A stretch of DNA of 6,789 bases from Actinomycetota bacterium (GTDB lineage: Bacteria > Actinomycetota > Actinomycetes > S36-B12 > UBA5976). The notes under the pieces were generated by a model. That model was not told the DNA's origin. It was given only the letters and a program-made list of their open reading frames with translations, and did not search any database. Shown here one piece after another: positions 1 through 6,253 of the stretch. Position 1 is the first letter of the stretch; the number at the start of each line of letters is the position of its first letter. The stretch covers positions 1-6,789 of the forward strand of contig WLEH01000058.1 of assembly GCA_009704345.1 (NCBI GenBank), in the 5' to 3' direction. The translations under genes and the position numbers were made by a program.

Positions 1-834
1 GCACCCTACCCCAGCCTCGTCCTCGGCTCCGTGCTTTCCCCTCTAAACCTCCCATTCATCAATGTCCGTATCAAAGAGCACGATAATACCCAGCGGGGCT
101 CCAGCCAGCAACTCAACACCGTCTTCTCCACCCTCCGCTACGATAAAGAGTGGACTACTGATAGCAATATCCCGGAATACTATACACCCACCAATACCTC
201 CGTCGGGTACTACAAGAAACGAAAGGGATATATTCTTTTCCGACCCAGCGCGGAAGTCGCAGCTAAAGACTACCGACCCACTCCTATTGCCAACATCAAA
301 CAGATGAGTATCACCATCGAACGACCCGATGGTACACCCCTCAGTACCTCCCGCGACTCTTATCTCATCAGCAATCTCTATACCGGGAATAACTTCGCCG
401 CACCGTTCAACTCCGCCCAGTATCTCTTTATAAAAACGGAGCAGTGGTTCCCATTCAATAAATTCGAGGTGGGCGACTATCTAGTGGCTCGCGATTTTAT
501 CGCCACCGGTATCACCACCGAACTCCAGGAATACATCAATAGACCCAATGGACATATCATCGTTGATATCGGACGAGATCCTGATACTGGTGCGGGCACT
601 TATGTCCGCGGACCCAATAGTTATGGATATGCGAATCTGATCATCATTAATACGAAATACAGCGAGGAACTACTGGAGACTGGAGCAGCTACTCCGTATG
701 TCGATTTCGGTACTCTTAACGTCGCCGCCACTTCCGGTGCGTGTATCAATCGCAGCCTCCAGGTCCAGCTGGCATTCCGTATCACTTCTAGAGAATATGA
801 TATCAAGAATGAATTGAGGAGCCAGGACGTATAA
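1..834 (+). CDS. C-terminal part of a putative nucleocytovirus virion/structural protein (5' truncated)
   Basis: The frame is open from base 1 (277 codons, stop TAA at 832-834), so the gene probably begins upstream. The GTG at 31 is only the first start-like codon and nothing marks it as a real start. No membrane segment or signal peptide is visible in this part. It is rich in beta-strand-like stretches. Two stretches resemble, from memory, a protein family conserved in giant viruses: a segment around residues 91-110 with the pattern YRPTPIANIKQMSITI followed by RPDGTPL, and a C-terminal block around 248-265 (INRSLQVQLAFRITSREYD). The family members I have in mind are often virion-associated, so a structural role is an inference. 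Codons strongly favour C in third position (CTC, ATC, ACC), as in the centre of the large gene at 3901. The gene converges on the minus-strand gene ending at 935, with a hairpin array between them. The coding call is firm; the family call is moderate to weak. Confidence 0.75.
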   Translation, partial: APYPSLVLGSVLSPLNLPFINVRIKEHDNTQRGSSQQLNTVFSTLRYDKEWTTDSNIPEYYTPTNTSVGYYKKRKGYILFRPSAEVAAKDYRPTPIANIKQMSITIERPDGTPLSTSRDSYLISNLYTGNNFAAPFNSAQYLFIKTEQWFPFNKFEVGDYLVARDFIATGITTELQEYINRPNGHIIVDIGRDPDTGAGTYVRGPNSYGYANLIIINTKYSEELLETGAATPYVDFGTLNVAATSGACINRSLQVQLAFRITSREYDIKNELRSQDV

Positions 835-860
835 ACCTTTACTCGCAGATATATGTTAGA

Positions 861-921
861 AATCCATATGATATTATCATAATCTGTATGATAATATCAT
901 AATATGTATGATAATATCATG
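861..921. repeat. Three 20-bp AT-rich hairpin units at a convergent gene junction (putative two-way terminator)
   Basis: Three tandem 20-bp units (861-880, 881-900, 901-920) each end in a near-perfect inverted repeat: TATGATA, one central base, TATCATA. The arms lie at 867-873/875-881 and 887-893/895-901; the third unit keeps a 6-bp arm pair at 908-913/915-920. The central base is T in the first unit and A in the other two. The array sits between two convergent stop codons (834 on plus, 935 on minus). Because it is palindromic, it would form the same hairpin in transcripts of either strand. Hairpins near gene ends mark mRNA 3' ends in mimiviruses; applying that here is inference. Confidence 0.7.
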
Positions 922-934
922 AGCATGATGTGAT

Positions 935-1327
935 TTATCGATCAGTGGTATCATCGCGACATCCATGGCGGCATCCATGGCGGCATCCATCGCGACATCC
1001 ATCGCGATATCCATCGCGATCATCATCCATGATCTCAATCTTAGAATAGAAGATCTCGAAATCATCATCTAGTTCACCGGCAATATGCGCACGATACGCC
1101 GCATATCCCAAACTAGATAACAACAGGATCAACCCGCTATTGAAACTAGAACACGGTCGATATGTCTGATCAATAAATCGCGACACCGTATACGCACCAG
1201 TAGTAGTAATCACAGTATCTATAATGGATCGAAGGAAGGATCCATCGCGATCTCGAGCGGCATATCTATAGAAAATACCGGCGAATACCGCGGATATTGT
1301 AGATTCGTTTATAACTGGAATCGACAT
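935..1327 (-). CDS. Small hypothetical protein, probably membrane-associated, with a Cys/Arg-rich repeat tail
   Basis: This 130-residue protein starts at ATG 1327 and stops with TAA at 935-937. I do not recognise the family. Three hydrophobic, Ala/Gly/Ser/Ile-rich helical stretches are visible, at about residues 9-24, 33-50 and 62-84. They are separated by charged loops, which suggests membrane association. An acidic stretch (LDDDFEIF, about 86-93) follows. The last 30 residues are low complexity: four-residue steps of the form [C/Y]-R-[D/H]-G from about 106 to 124, encoded by a 12-bp tandem repeat. This places four cysteines (111, 115, 119, 123) and two histidines (117, 121) at regular spacing, which might bind metal or form disulfides. 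The tail may also simply be repeat DNA captured by the reading frame. The gene is divergent from the gene at 1450 and convergent with the one ending at 834, filling an otherwise empty interval. That supports it being real. Confidence 0.65.
   Translation of the reverse strand: MSIPVINESTISAVFAGIFYRYAARDRDGSFLRSIIDTVITTTGAYTVSRFIDQTYRPCSSFNSGLILLLSSLGYAAYRAHIAGELDDDFEIFYSKIEIMDDDRDGYRDGCRDGCRHGCRHGCRDDTTDR
952..1023. repeat. 12-bp tandem repeat (six units) inside the 3' end of a coding region
   Basis: Six consecutive 12-bp units run from 952 to 1023. On the plus strand they read CATCGCGACATC, CATGGCGGCATC (twice), CATCGCGACATC, CATCGCGATATC and CATCGCGATCAT. Four of them contain the palindrome TCGCGA. 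The period is a multiple of three, so the units are read in frame as four-residue steps in the minus-strand protein ending at 935. Unit number can therefore change without a frameshift. The core CCATCGCGAT recurs at 1242-1251 and 1755-1764, outside the array. Confidence 0.9.
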
Positions 1328-1449
1328 TATTCGTTATTCTAGAACGGCGACTTTAACTAGATCTCCACACACACTATAAAATTGATTATATTCATTTTAA
1401 TAGTAGATTAATTTGTTCTTATCATTGATCACCTGCCCTTCCTGCGAAT
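1328..1449. promoter_or_regulatory. Divergent promoter region between two start codons
   Basis: This 122-bp gap separates the ATG at 1327 (minus) from the ATG at 1450 (plus) and must hold the start signals of both genes. Its centre (about 1374-1425) is markedly AT-rich. A TATA-like CTATAAA lies at 1374-1380, about 70 bases before the plus-strand ATG. The same heptamer occurs at 3888-3894 before the large gene. The bases before the two ATGs are similar (GCGAAT on plus, CGAATA on minus), a possible shared leader motif. No transcription start can be fixed from sequence alone. Confidence 0.5.
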
Positions 1450-2352
1450 ATGACTACCAAGGCTCTCCGATTTACTTCCGACAGTCTCCCTCTTTGTTTA
1501 GAGGATGGTTGCTCTAAGATAGCCCACTATTCCCACGAAAGTCTATTTGGAGGTAAAGTGGCTACCCGCTGTCATATCCACAAACTTCGCGGCTCGAATT
1601 TCGTAAATCAATACCGAACACACTGTTGGGTCCCCCACTGTAAGTTGACACCGTCAAACACCAGCATGTTCTCCTGCGAATATCATCATCCATCCAGAAT
1701 CGCTCGGGCATCCGATTGTAGAAGATGCTCATATAGCGGCAAACTCTGCGCCATCCATCGCGATATCATCGAGAATCCCCCCACCATCTACCGATGTTCC
1801 ATCGAAAACTGCGGGAAAATCGGGAAATTCTCCTTAGATGAAGATCATTCCCGGGCATACTGCTATGCCCACCGCAAGAAAAACTCCAAAACTGTGAGCG
1901 CGAATCTGGTGTGTATGTTCGAAGACTGCGATAAATGCCCCAACTTTATCCTAATCGGAACCAATCTCGGCGTCTGTAAAGAACATGTATCCTACGCATA
2001 TCTTCCACTTCAACCTATAGAGATAAAGCTGGATGATGTGATACCGCCCGTGAAAGTAACCGATATTCAACCTCTTGTTGAACCGATCAAACGACCTCCT
2101 CCCACAAAACGCCCGAGATCTCCACTATTACCGGGGTCACCCACAGTATCTCCTGCGATTCCCCACGCGATATCCTCCATACTAGATCGCGATAAGATAG
2201 ATTGCGACAGGATAGATCGCGATACGATGAACTACAAGAAGATTCGCTATGAAGAAGTATACCCGTGGATTACATTTCCAACCGGATTCAGCCCAATGCT
2301 ATGTACTATTCCACCGCCTCTTCTAATTCCACCTGATGATCTCTTGATATAG
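1450..2352 (+). CDS. EsV-1-7-like Cys/His-repeat protein with a Pro-rich basic C-terminus
   Basis: The 300-residue protein starts at ATG 1450 and stops with TAG at 2350-2352. Its N-terminal 180 residues hold five Cys/His units. Their Cys/Cys/Cys/His positions are 16/21/41/44 (C-x4-C-x19-C-x2-H), 59/64/76/79 (C-x4-C-x11-C-x2-H), a degenerate 90/93/100/103, 116/121/138/141 (C-x4-C-x16-C-x2-H) and 155/160/176/179 (C-x4-C-x15-C-x2-H). The fourth matches the EsV-1-7 motif spacing exactly. That motif is named after a gene of Ectocarpus phaeovirus EsV-1 and is present in the brown-algal developmental regulator IMMEDIATE UPRIGHT. The units probably bind zinc; the family's biochemical role is unclear to me. 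Residues 186-300 are Pro-rich. They contain a basic nuclear-import-like cluster (KRPPPTKRPR, 214-223) and a 15-bp-repeat-encoded segment (246-260). A nuclear or nucleic-acid-linked regulatory role is inference. Other zinc-binding families remain possible, but no RING or C2H2 spacing fits. The stop codon lies inside the first 25-bp repeat of the downstream array. Confidence 0.8.
   Translation: MTTKALRFTSDSLPLCLEDGCSKIAHYSHESLFGGKVATRCHIHKLRGSNFVNQYRTHCWVPHCKLTPSNTSMFSCEYHHPSRIARASDCRRCSYSGKLCAIHRDIIENPPTIYRCSIENCGKIGKFSLDEDHSRAYCYAHRKKNSKTVSANLVCMFEDCDKCPNFILIGTNLGVCKEHVSYAYLPLQPIEIKLDDVIPPVKVTDIQPLVEPIKRPPPTKRPRSPLLPGSPTVSPAIPHAISSILDRDKIDCDRIDRDTMNYKKIRYEEVYPWITFPTGFSPMLCTIPPPLLIPPDDLLI
2185..2229 (+). 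repeat. 15-bp in-frame repeat (three imperfect units) in the EsV-1-7-like gene
   Basis: Three imperfect 15-bp units (2185-2199, 2200-2214, 2215-2229) each begin GAT[C/T]GCGA. They encode the five-residue steps DRDKI, DCDRI and DRDTM (protein residues 246-260). The first and third units contain TCGCGA, the same core as in the 12-bp array at 952-1023. Confidence 0.7.
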
Positions 2353-2495
2353 ATCACCTACCACCTATGTGATATAGATTACCTACCACCTATGTGATAT
2401 AGATCACCTACCACCTATGTGATATAGATTACCTACCACCTATGTGATATAGATCACCTACCACCTATGTGATATAGATCACCTACCACCTATGT
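2346..2495. repeat. Six 25-bp tandem repeats bridging two convergent stop codons (putative two-way terminator)
   Basis: Six head-to-tail 25-bp units (2346-2370, 2371-2395, 2396-2420, 2421-2445, 2446-2470, 2471-2495) are identical except at unit position 10, which reads C, T, C, T, C, C. Each unit begins GATATAGAT and ends ACCTATGT. Within and across units an imperfect hairpin forms: ATCACCTA, loop CCACC, TATGTGAT, with one mismatch. In T-type units the plus-strand RNA would keep a G-U pair at the variable base. The plus-strand gene stops at TAG 2350-2352 in the first unit. The minus-strand gene stops at TAG (complement of 2490-2492) in the last unit. No spacers are present, so this is a plain tandem array. 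A transcript-end role is inferred from position and palindromic form. Confidence 0.9.
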
Positions 2496-3863
2496 GAGCA
2501 CAATCTTCCCGAATTTCTCCATCTTATAATCCACCCGAATCTTAATCCAATCCGTGATTTTATTCGCGAATAACCCACCTCCCATCAAAAAATGCCCGAT
2601 TACATCCATTATTTCCTTCCGATTTTTTTCATATAAATACCGGAAGAGATCCAGATTCTCCGCATGATAGATGAAATATAGTAAATAGTAATCATATTCT
2701 GATAACCGCACCACACCTTTTTCCAGAAGATGAGCTACAATAAACCCACTATTATTATGAATCGCCTCCAGGCACAACCTATAGATACTCGTAATTTTAT
2801 GAGCCCCCCGGAATGGCACCTTAAACATGATCGGAATCTCAACCAACTCCTCATTAGAAAAAAACGGTAACATTACATCCACCGCCCGGCATATATTCTC
2901 CTCATTCTCTATAACACCGGTAGACTGACAGATCGCTGAAATCATCTTGGCATCATTAATACTAGATTTATAGAGGATCCATTTAATAATCGGTAGAGCT
3001 CCATTCCGAATACTCTCCATCATATCCTGTAAATTCCATAGAAATGGAGTCGAGAGATCCGTGAACGCCATCAACTTTACCTTCTCCTCATAACGCTCCA
3101 TATATTCCTCCCAACTACACTTCACCCACACCCCATCAACATAACTCGCGCGCGGAACACACCCCTTCACAGAATTAATCATGTCCACCCTCCCAATATT
3201 CAACGTATTATGATAATCTCGCGGGAATAACTCCGATACTACCTCCGCAATCTCCGGAGTCATATAGAAAAACTGACTATGATTAACTAACACGCCATGA
3301 CTCGTAATATTCCGCAATATTCTCTGCATATTTGCATTCAATCCCAGCGCACCCACCACGGGGTTCACACTCCTATTAATCTCACCCAACAGTATTCCAG
3401 ATAACCAGCGAACTAGATCCACACTCCCAGAAATACAAGCATTCTTCATCAATACATCACAATTATTGAAAAATTTACCGGCGAATCCATTTTCATACAA
3501 CCACTCTAATGCCTCTCGATTCCCCGTGAAAGCAAGAAGTGGTATAGTAGATGACGTCACGTCGCTTATAGCCAGATATTTACAGTACACCTCCGAATAA
3601 ATATATGTATTAATCATCGCAATACTACCAGAATCCAGGCTCTTCCGAATCTTAATACCGGGAATAGAGAGAATATCCACATCTATATCATCCATACGAT
3701 ATTCATCTATAATCTCACTAGCCACACTGAAATCTTTTTTAAAGAGAGCGGTGGCAAATCTATTTTTAATGGTATTGACCCTTATAGCATTCTCTAAATC
3801 ACCGGTGCCATTCCATCCAATACCCACACCCAGATCCATTTCCCACATTACCTCTGAGAACAT
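2490..3863 (-). CDS. Divergent ankyrin-repeat-type protein
   Basis: This 457-residue protein starts at ATG 3863 and stops with TAG inside the last 25-bp repeat. In-frame Met codons at residues 6 and 9 are possible alternative starts. No signal peptide or clear membrane segment is seen. Several segments have the degenerate helix-turn-helix pattern of giant-virus ankyrin proteins, with a small-residue turn followed by an aliphatic/aromatic helix ending in WL, YL or LL. They lie at about 104-126 (ending ALEWLYENGF), 134-156 (ACISGSVDLVRWLSG), 279-301 (SIRNGALPIIKWILYKSS), 362-384 (AIHNNSGFIVAHLLEKG) and 392-415 (IYHAENLDLFRYLYEKN). The canonical TPLH motif is absent, so the assignment rests on periodicity. 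Such proteins usually act in protein-protein contacts, often with host factors; that role is inferred. Base composition is more AT-rich than in the neighbouring large gene. The start is only 37 bp from the divergent ATG at 3901. Confidence 0.75.
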   Translation of the reverse strand: MFSEVMWEMDLGVGIGWNGTGDLENAIRVNTIKNRFATALFKKDFSVASEIIDEYRMDDIDVDILSIPGIKIRKSLDSGSIAMINTYIYSEVYCKYLAISDVTSSTIPLLAFTGNREALEWLYENGFAGKFFNNCDVLMKNACISGSVDLVRWLSGILLGEINRSVNPVVGALGLNANMQRILRNITSHGVLVNHSQFFYMTPEIAEVVSELFPRDYHNTLNIGRVDMINSVKGCVPRASYVDGVWVKCSWEEYMERYEEKVKLMAFTDLSTPFLWNLQDMMESIRNGALPIIKWILYKSSINDAKMISAICQSTGVIENEENICRAVDVMLPFFSNEELVEIPIMFKVPFRGAHKITSIYRLCLEAIHNNSGFIVAHLLEKGVVRLSEYDYYLLYFIYHAENLDLFRYLYEKNRKEIMDVIGHFLMGGGLFANKITDWIKIRVDYKMEKFGKIVLT

Positions 3864-3900
3864 TTTATGTGGTGCGCAGTTTTCTCTCTATAAACTATAA
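3864..3900. promoter_or_regulatory. Very short divergent promoter region
   Basis: Only 37 bp separate the ATG of the ankyrin-type gene (3863, minus) from the ATG of the large surface-protein gene (3901, plus). The plus-side end consists of two direct CTATAA hexamers (3888-3893 and 3895-3900), the second abutting the ATG. The CTATAAA form also occurs at 1374-1380. Each promoter therefore probably overlaps the other gene's leader or first codons, so the pair may be co-regulated or mutually exclusive in timing. Confidence 0.45.
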
Positions 3901-6207
3901 ATGATGATCCTGTTAGTGATCATATTAATAATTTTAGGACTCATATTTTGTTACAGAGCGCCGGAGGGATTCACCGGGTCCACGGTTTTCACACCTGTAA
4001 CGCGACAAGAAGGGTTCGAACTGATTTCACAAGCCGGAACCCCCGATTATGTCCAGGGATCCAACTATGTCATCCTCAATAATACCCCGCAGGCGTCCCT
4101 CGATAATGTCGACGTATGGCTCAATAGCTCCACCACCGGCGTTTCCGATGGCTCCCTCAGTGTTCGCCCCGATCACGCCATCAACGTCGCGGACTCATCC
4201 ATTATAGAAGATGCCAAAAAATGTGCGGCCATCAAAGCCTGTAGCACCCTAACCGGGGGCGATAAAGCGACATGTGGATACTGTGGCAGCACCAATACAT
4301 ACATGTATGGCGATAAATTCCGTGGCGCGATTTTCGATAGATGCGAAAAGGATTTCACCGTCGATCCCGAAGAATGTACCCGCATCCAAGAGCAAGATAA
4401 ATGTAAGAAAATAATCAATCCTATGAACATCGAAGGCACCGGCTGCGGCTACTGCTTTGCCTCTAGAAAAGGAATCCCCGTTAATAGCCAAAAACAGCCG
4501 AAATACCCTGATTACGACAAATGTATTGGTAATCTCACCACTACTAAAGCCGAATCCGAGAAATTCCTCAAAGATTATCCGTGCTGGGTCATGACTCCCG
4601 GTGAGAAAGTGAGCAACGAATGTCTCCGCGATGTCTTCGTCAAGACCACCGGCACCCAGTGGGGCACCTTCCTCACCGATGGCACCGTCTATAGCATACG
4701 TGATAGTATCTCCACCACCGAAGACGGATACGAGAACAAGATCACCGACGCATACAAAGGATGGATGAACAAACTCAATGACGCCACTCTCACCGAGGCT
4801 GAACTCAAGAAATATTGGATGGGTATTCATGGACGCTGGGATCCCTGCGAGGTCTATAAACAGGGATCCAATATCGGCATCGGATGTGTCAATAAACTCT
4901 GGTCCGAAGTCGGATGTGACGCCGAGGGATCCAGAGCACCCGGACGCGACATGCAGACCTGGCTCTCCAACCCCAGCCCGCAGACTATAAGAAACCAGAT
5001 GATGTCGATCAAGGCGGGTCTCCTGTCGACCAACCCACGCACCGCCCAGGATGCAATAATGCACTGCTATGGCGTCGAGGTTATGCTCCCCAAATCTTTC
5101 GTGGTTCACCTCGGAGGCGGCGGATTCACATATCAACTCTGTATGGATATCATCCAGAAAACGGGCGCCATGTTCGAATACATCGATCTTCTTACCTCCA
5201 CGCAGCTCGACTATCTCGGCAAGAAAGACATCGCTTTCTGCGAGTGTAGCATCGTCAAAGACATGCAAATCGGCTACCCCAGCAAAACAGGTACATCCGC
5301 CGGCTGTGGCGCCGGTAAAGCCGGATTCGTCCCCTGTGGACCCATGGGACCATCCTCTGGAGCATACTTCGCCATACGCGCACCCACCGTGGAATACATC
5401 GCCAATACCATCAACACCACCATCGGACGCACAGTTCGTGTCAGTCTCATGGCCGAAAACATTCAACTCCCCAGCACCGGCGGTGGATCCCCCGCATATT
5501 ATGTCCATATCAGCCACACTAGAGGTGAAACCGCCTACGATGAGATCCAGAATCTCCTCAGGAACAATAGCAAGCTCGGATCCATGTACTTCTTGACCAC
5601 GGAGCAGGCCGCTAAACTCGCCGATGTGGGAGTGGAACTCTGCGGCATCACAGTGGAAGGTACCGCCGTTCAACCCAAACCGACCCCGGGCAAGACCTGC
5701 CGAGTATCGCGCAATAGCAAGAACCAGATCGTAGCCCCCGGCGCATTCATCTGTATAGAAACCGATAAGATTGGTCAAGCCCTCCAGGATCTCCAGTATA
5801 GCGGCTACAACTCTAAACTGGTCGCCGTCGATTTCCCTGTGGGCAATAATTCAAGACTTAGCAGGAAAGCCTATATCGCTAACGGCGAGTCCGTTCCACA
5901 GGGGCAACGCATGTATGGCGCCGATGGATCGTATATAGAGGTGACAATGGACGGGGATGTGATAGTTGCGAATTCAGCCGGTAAACAGGTGTGGTCCTCC
6001 GGTAGTAAACTGGGATCAGCCAATACTCTAAACATACAACTGACGAATAGCTTCTATCTCCGCGATAGTGTCACCGGTCGCACGTGGACATGGGGCGGAT
6101 ATCCCTCGGGAGTGGTGCCAGCGATAACACCCATTATAGTGAAGATCGCGAATGGCAAGATGAAGATGATTAGAGTGAGCGATGGAGCGGAGATGAAGTC
6201 CACGTAG
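3901..6207 (+). CDS. Membrane-anchored Cys-rich protein with Link-like and bulb-lectin-like domains (putative virion surface protein)
   Basis: The 768-residue protein starts at the first of two adjacent ATGs (3901, 3904) and stops with TAG at 6205-6207. Domains in order: an uncleaved-looking hydrophobic anchor (about 3-18); a linker; and a Cys-rich domain (108-228) with two CGYC motifs (125-128, 182-185), resembling PSI-type knobs. Two CxxxxW/F-type motifs follow (C241, C329; the latter CVNKLWSEVGC). A Link-like region (about 400-493) contains VVH, C414, TSTQLDYLG, C447, YP460, GCG470 and a GAYF strand. A second, shorter one (about 533-620) has YVH, LTTEQAAKLADVG, C581, C600 and GAFIC. The C-terminus (about 658-735) matches the bulb-lectin pattern (GESVPQGQRMY, a TMDGDVIV strand, KQVWSSG). 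Link and bulb-lectin domains bind glycans in known families; the bulb-lectin QxDxNxVxY site is degenerate here. A host-attachment or virion-membrane role is inferred. A tandem paralogue follows 46 bp downstream. The C-terminal coding region uses different synonymous codons. Confidence 0.8.
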   Translation: MMILLVIILIILGLIFCYRAPEGFTGSTVFTPVTRQEGFELISQAGTPDYVQGSNYVILNNTPQASLDNVDVWLNSSTTGVSDGSLSVRPDHAINVADSSIIEDAKKCAAIKACSTLTGGDKATCGYCGSTNTYMYGDKFRGAIFDRCEKDFTVDPEECTRIQEQDKCKKIINPMNIEGTGCGYCFASRKGIPVNSQKQPKYPDYDKCIGNLTTTKAESEKFLKDYPCWVMTPGEKVSNECLRDVFVKTTGTQWGTFLTDGTVYSIRDSISTTEDGYENKITDAYKGWMNKLNDATLTEAELKKYWMGIHGRWDPCEVYKQGSNIGIGCVNKLWSEVGCDAEGSRAPGRDMQTWLSNPSPQTIRNQMMSIKAGLLSTNPRTAQDAIMHCYGVEVMLPKSFVVHLGGGGFTYQLCMDIIQKTGAMFEYIDLLTSTQLDYLGKKDIAFCECSIVKDMQIGYPSKTGTSAGCGAGKAGFVPCGPMGPSSGAYFAIRAPTVEYIANTINTTIGRTVRVSLMAENIQLPSTGGGSPAYYVHISHTRGETAYDEIQNLLRNNSKLGSMYFLTTEQAAKLADVGVELCGITVEGTAVQPKPTPGKTCRVSRNSKNQIVAPGAFICIETDKIGQALQDLQYSGYNSKLVAVDFPVGNNSRLSRKAYIANGESVPQGQRMYGADGSYIEVTMDGDVIVANSAGKQVWSSGSKLGSANTLNIQLTNSFYLRDSVTGRTWTWGGYPSGVVPAITPIIVKIANGKMKMIRVSDGAEMKST

Positions 6208-6253
6208 AGCACTCTGGAGGATACATCGCGAATATATTTATAATCAATAATAA
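6208..6253 (+). promoter_or_regulatory. Short AT-rich spacer before the paralogous gene
   Basis: This 46-bp gap lies between the stop at 6207 and the ATG at 6254. Its second half (about 6231-6253) is almost entirely A/T, with TTTATAAT at 6237-6244 as a TATA-like candidate and AATAATAA directly before the ATG. I see no strong hairpin. The downstream gene could be read from its own promoter here or by read-through. Confidence 0.35.

Noticed and set aside
62..307. 81-codon plus-strand frame near the left edge
   Set aside because: It overlaps the open frame running from base 1 to 834 and has a Ser/Pro-rich shadow composition with no motif.
877..1068. 63-codon minus-strand frame with MDVAMDAAMD-like repeats
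   Set aside because: It is the same 12-bp array read in another frame and overlaps the better-supported 130-residue gene.
2346..2495. Possible CRISPR array
   Set aside because: The 25-bp units are head to tail with no unique spacers and no cas genes nearby, so this is a simple tandem repeat.
5069..5596. 175-codon plus-strand frame rich in Ser and Pro
   Set aside because: It is an alternative frame inside the large gene; its low-complexity Ser/Pro/Thr content is typical of a shifted frame of C-ending codons.
4249..5778. A 509-codon open frame on the minus strand inside the large gene
   Set aside because: It is fully antisense to the 768-residue plus-strand protein, which has an anchor, ordered Cys motifs and recognisable modules. 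The antisense frame is long because the sense codons favour C in third position, which removes antisense stops. It shows no coherent domain.
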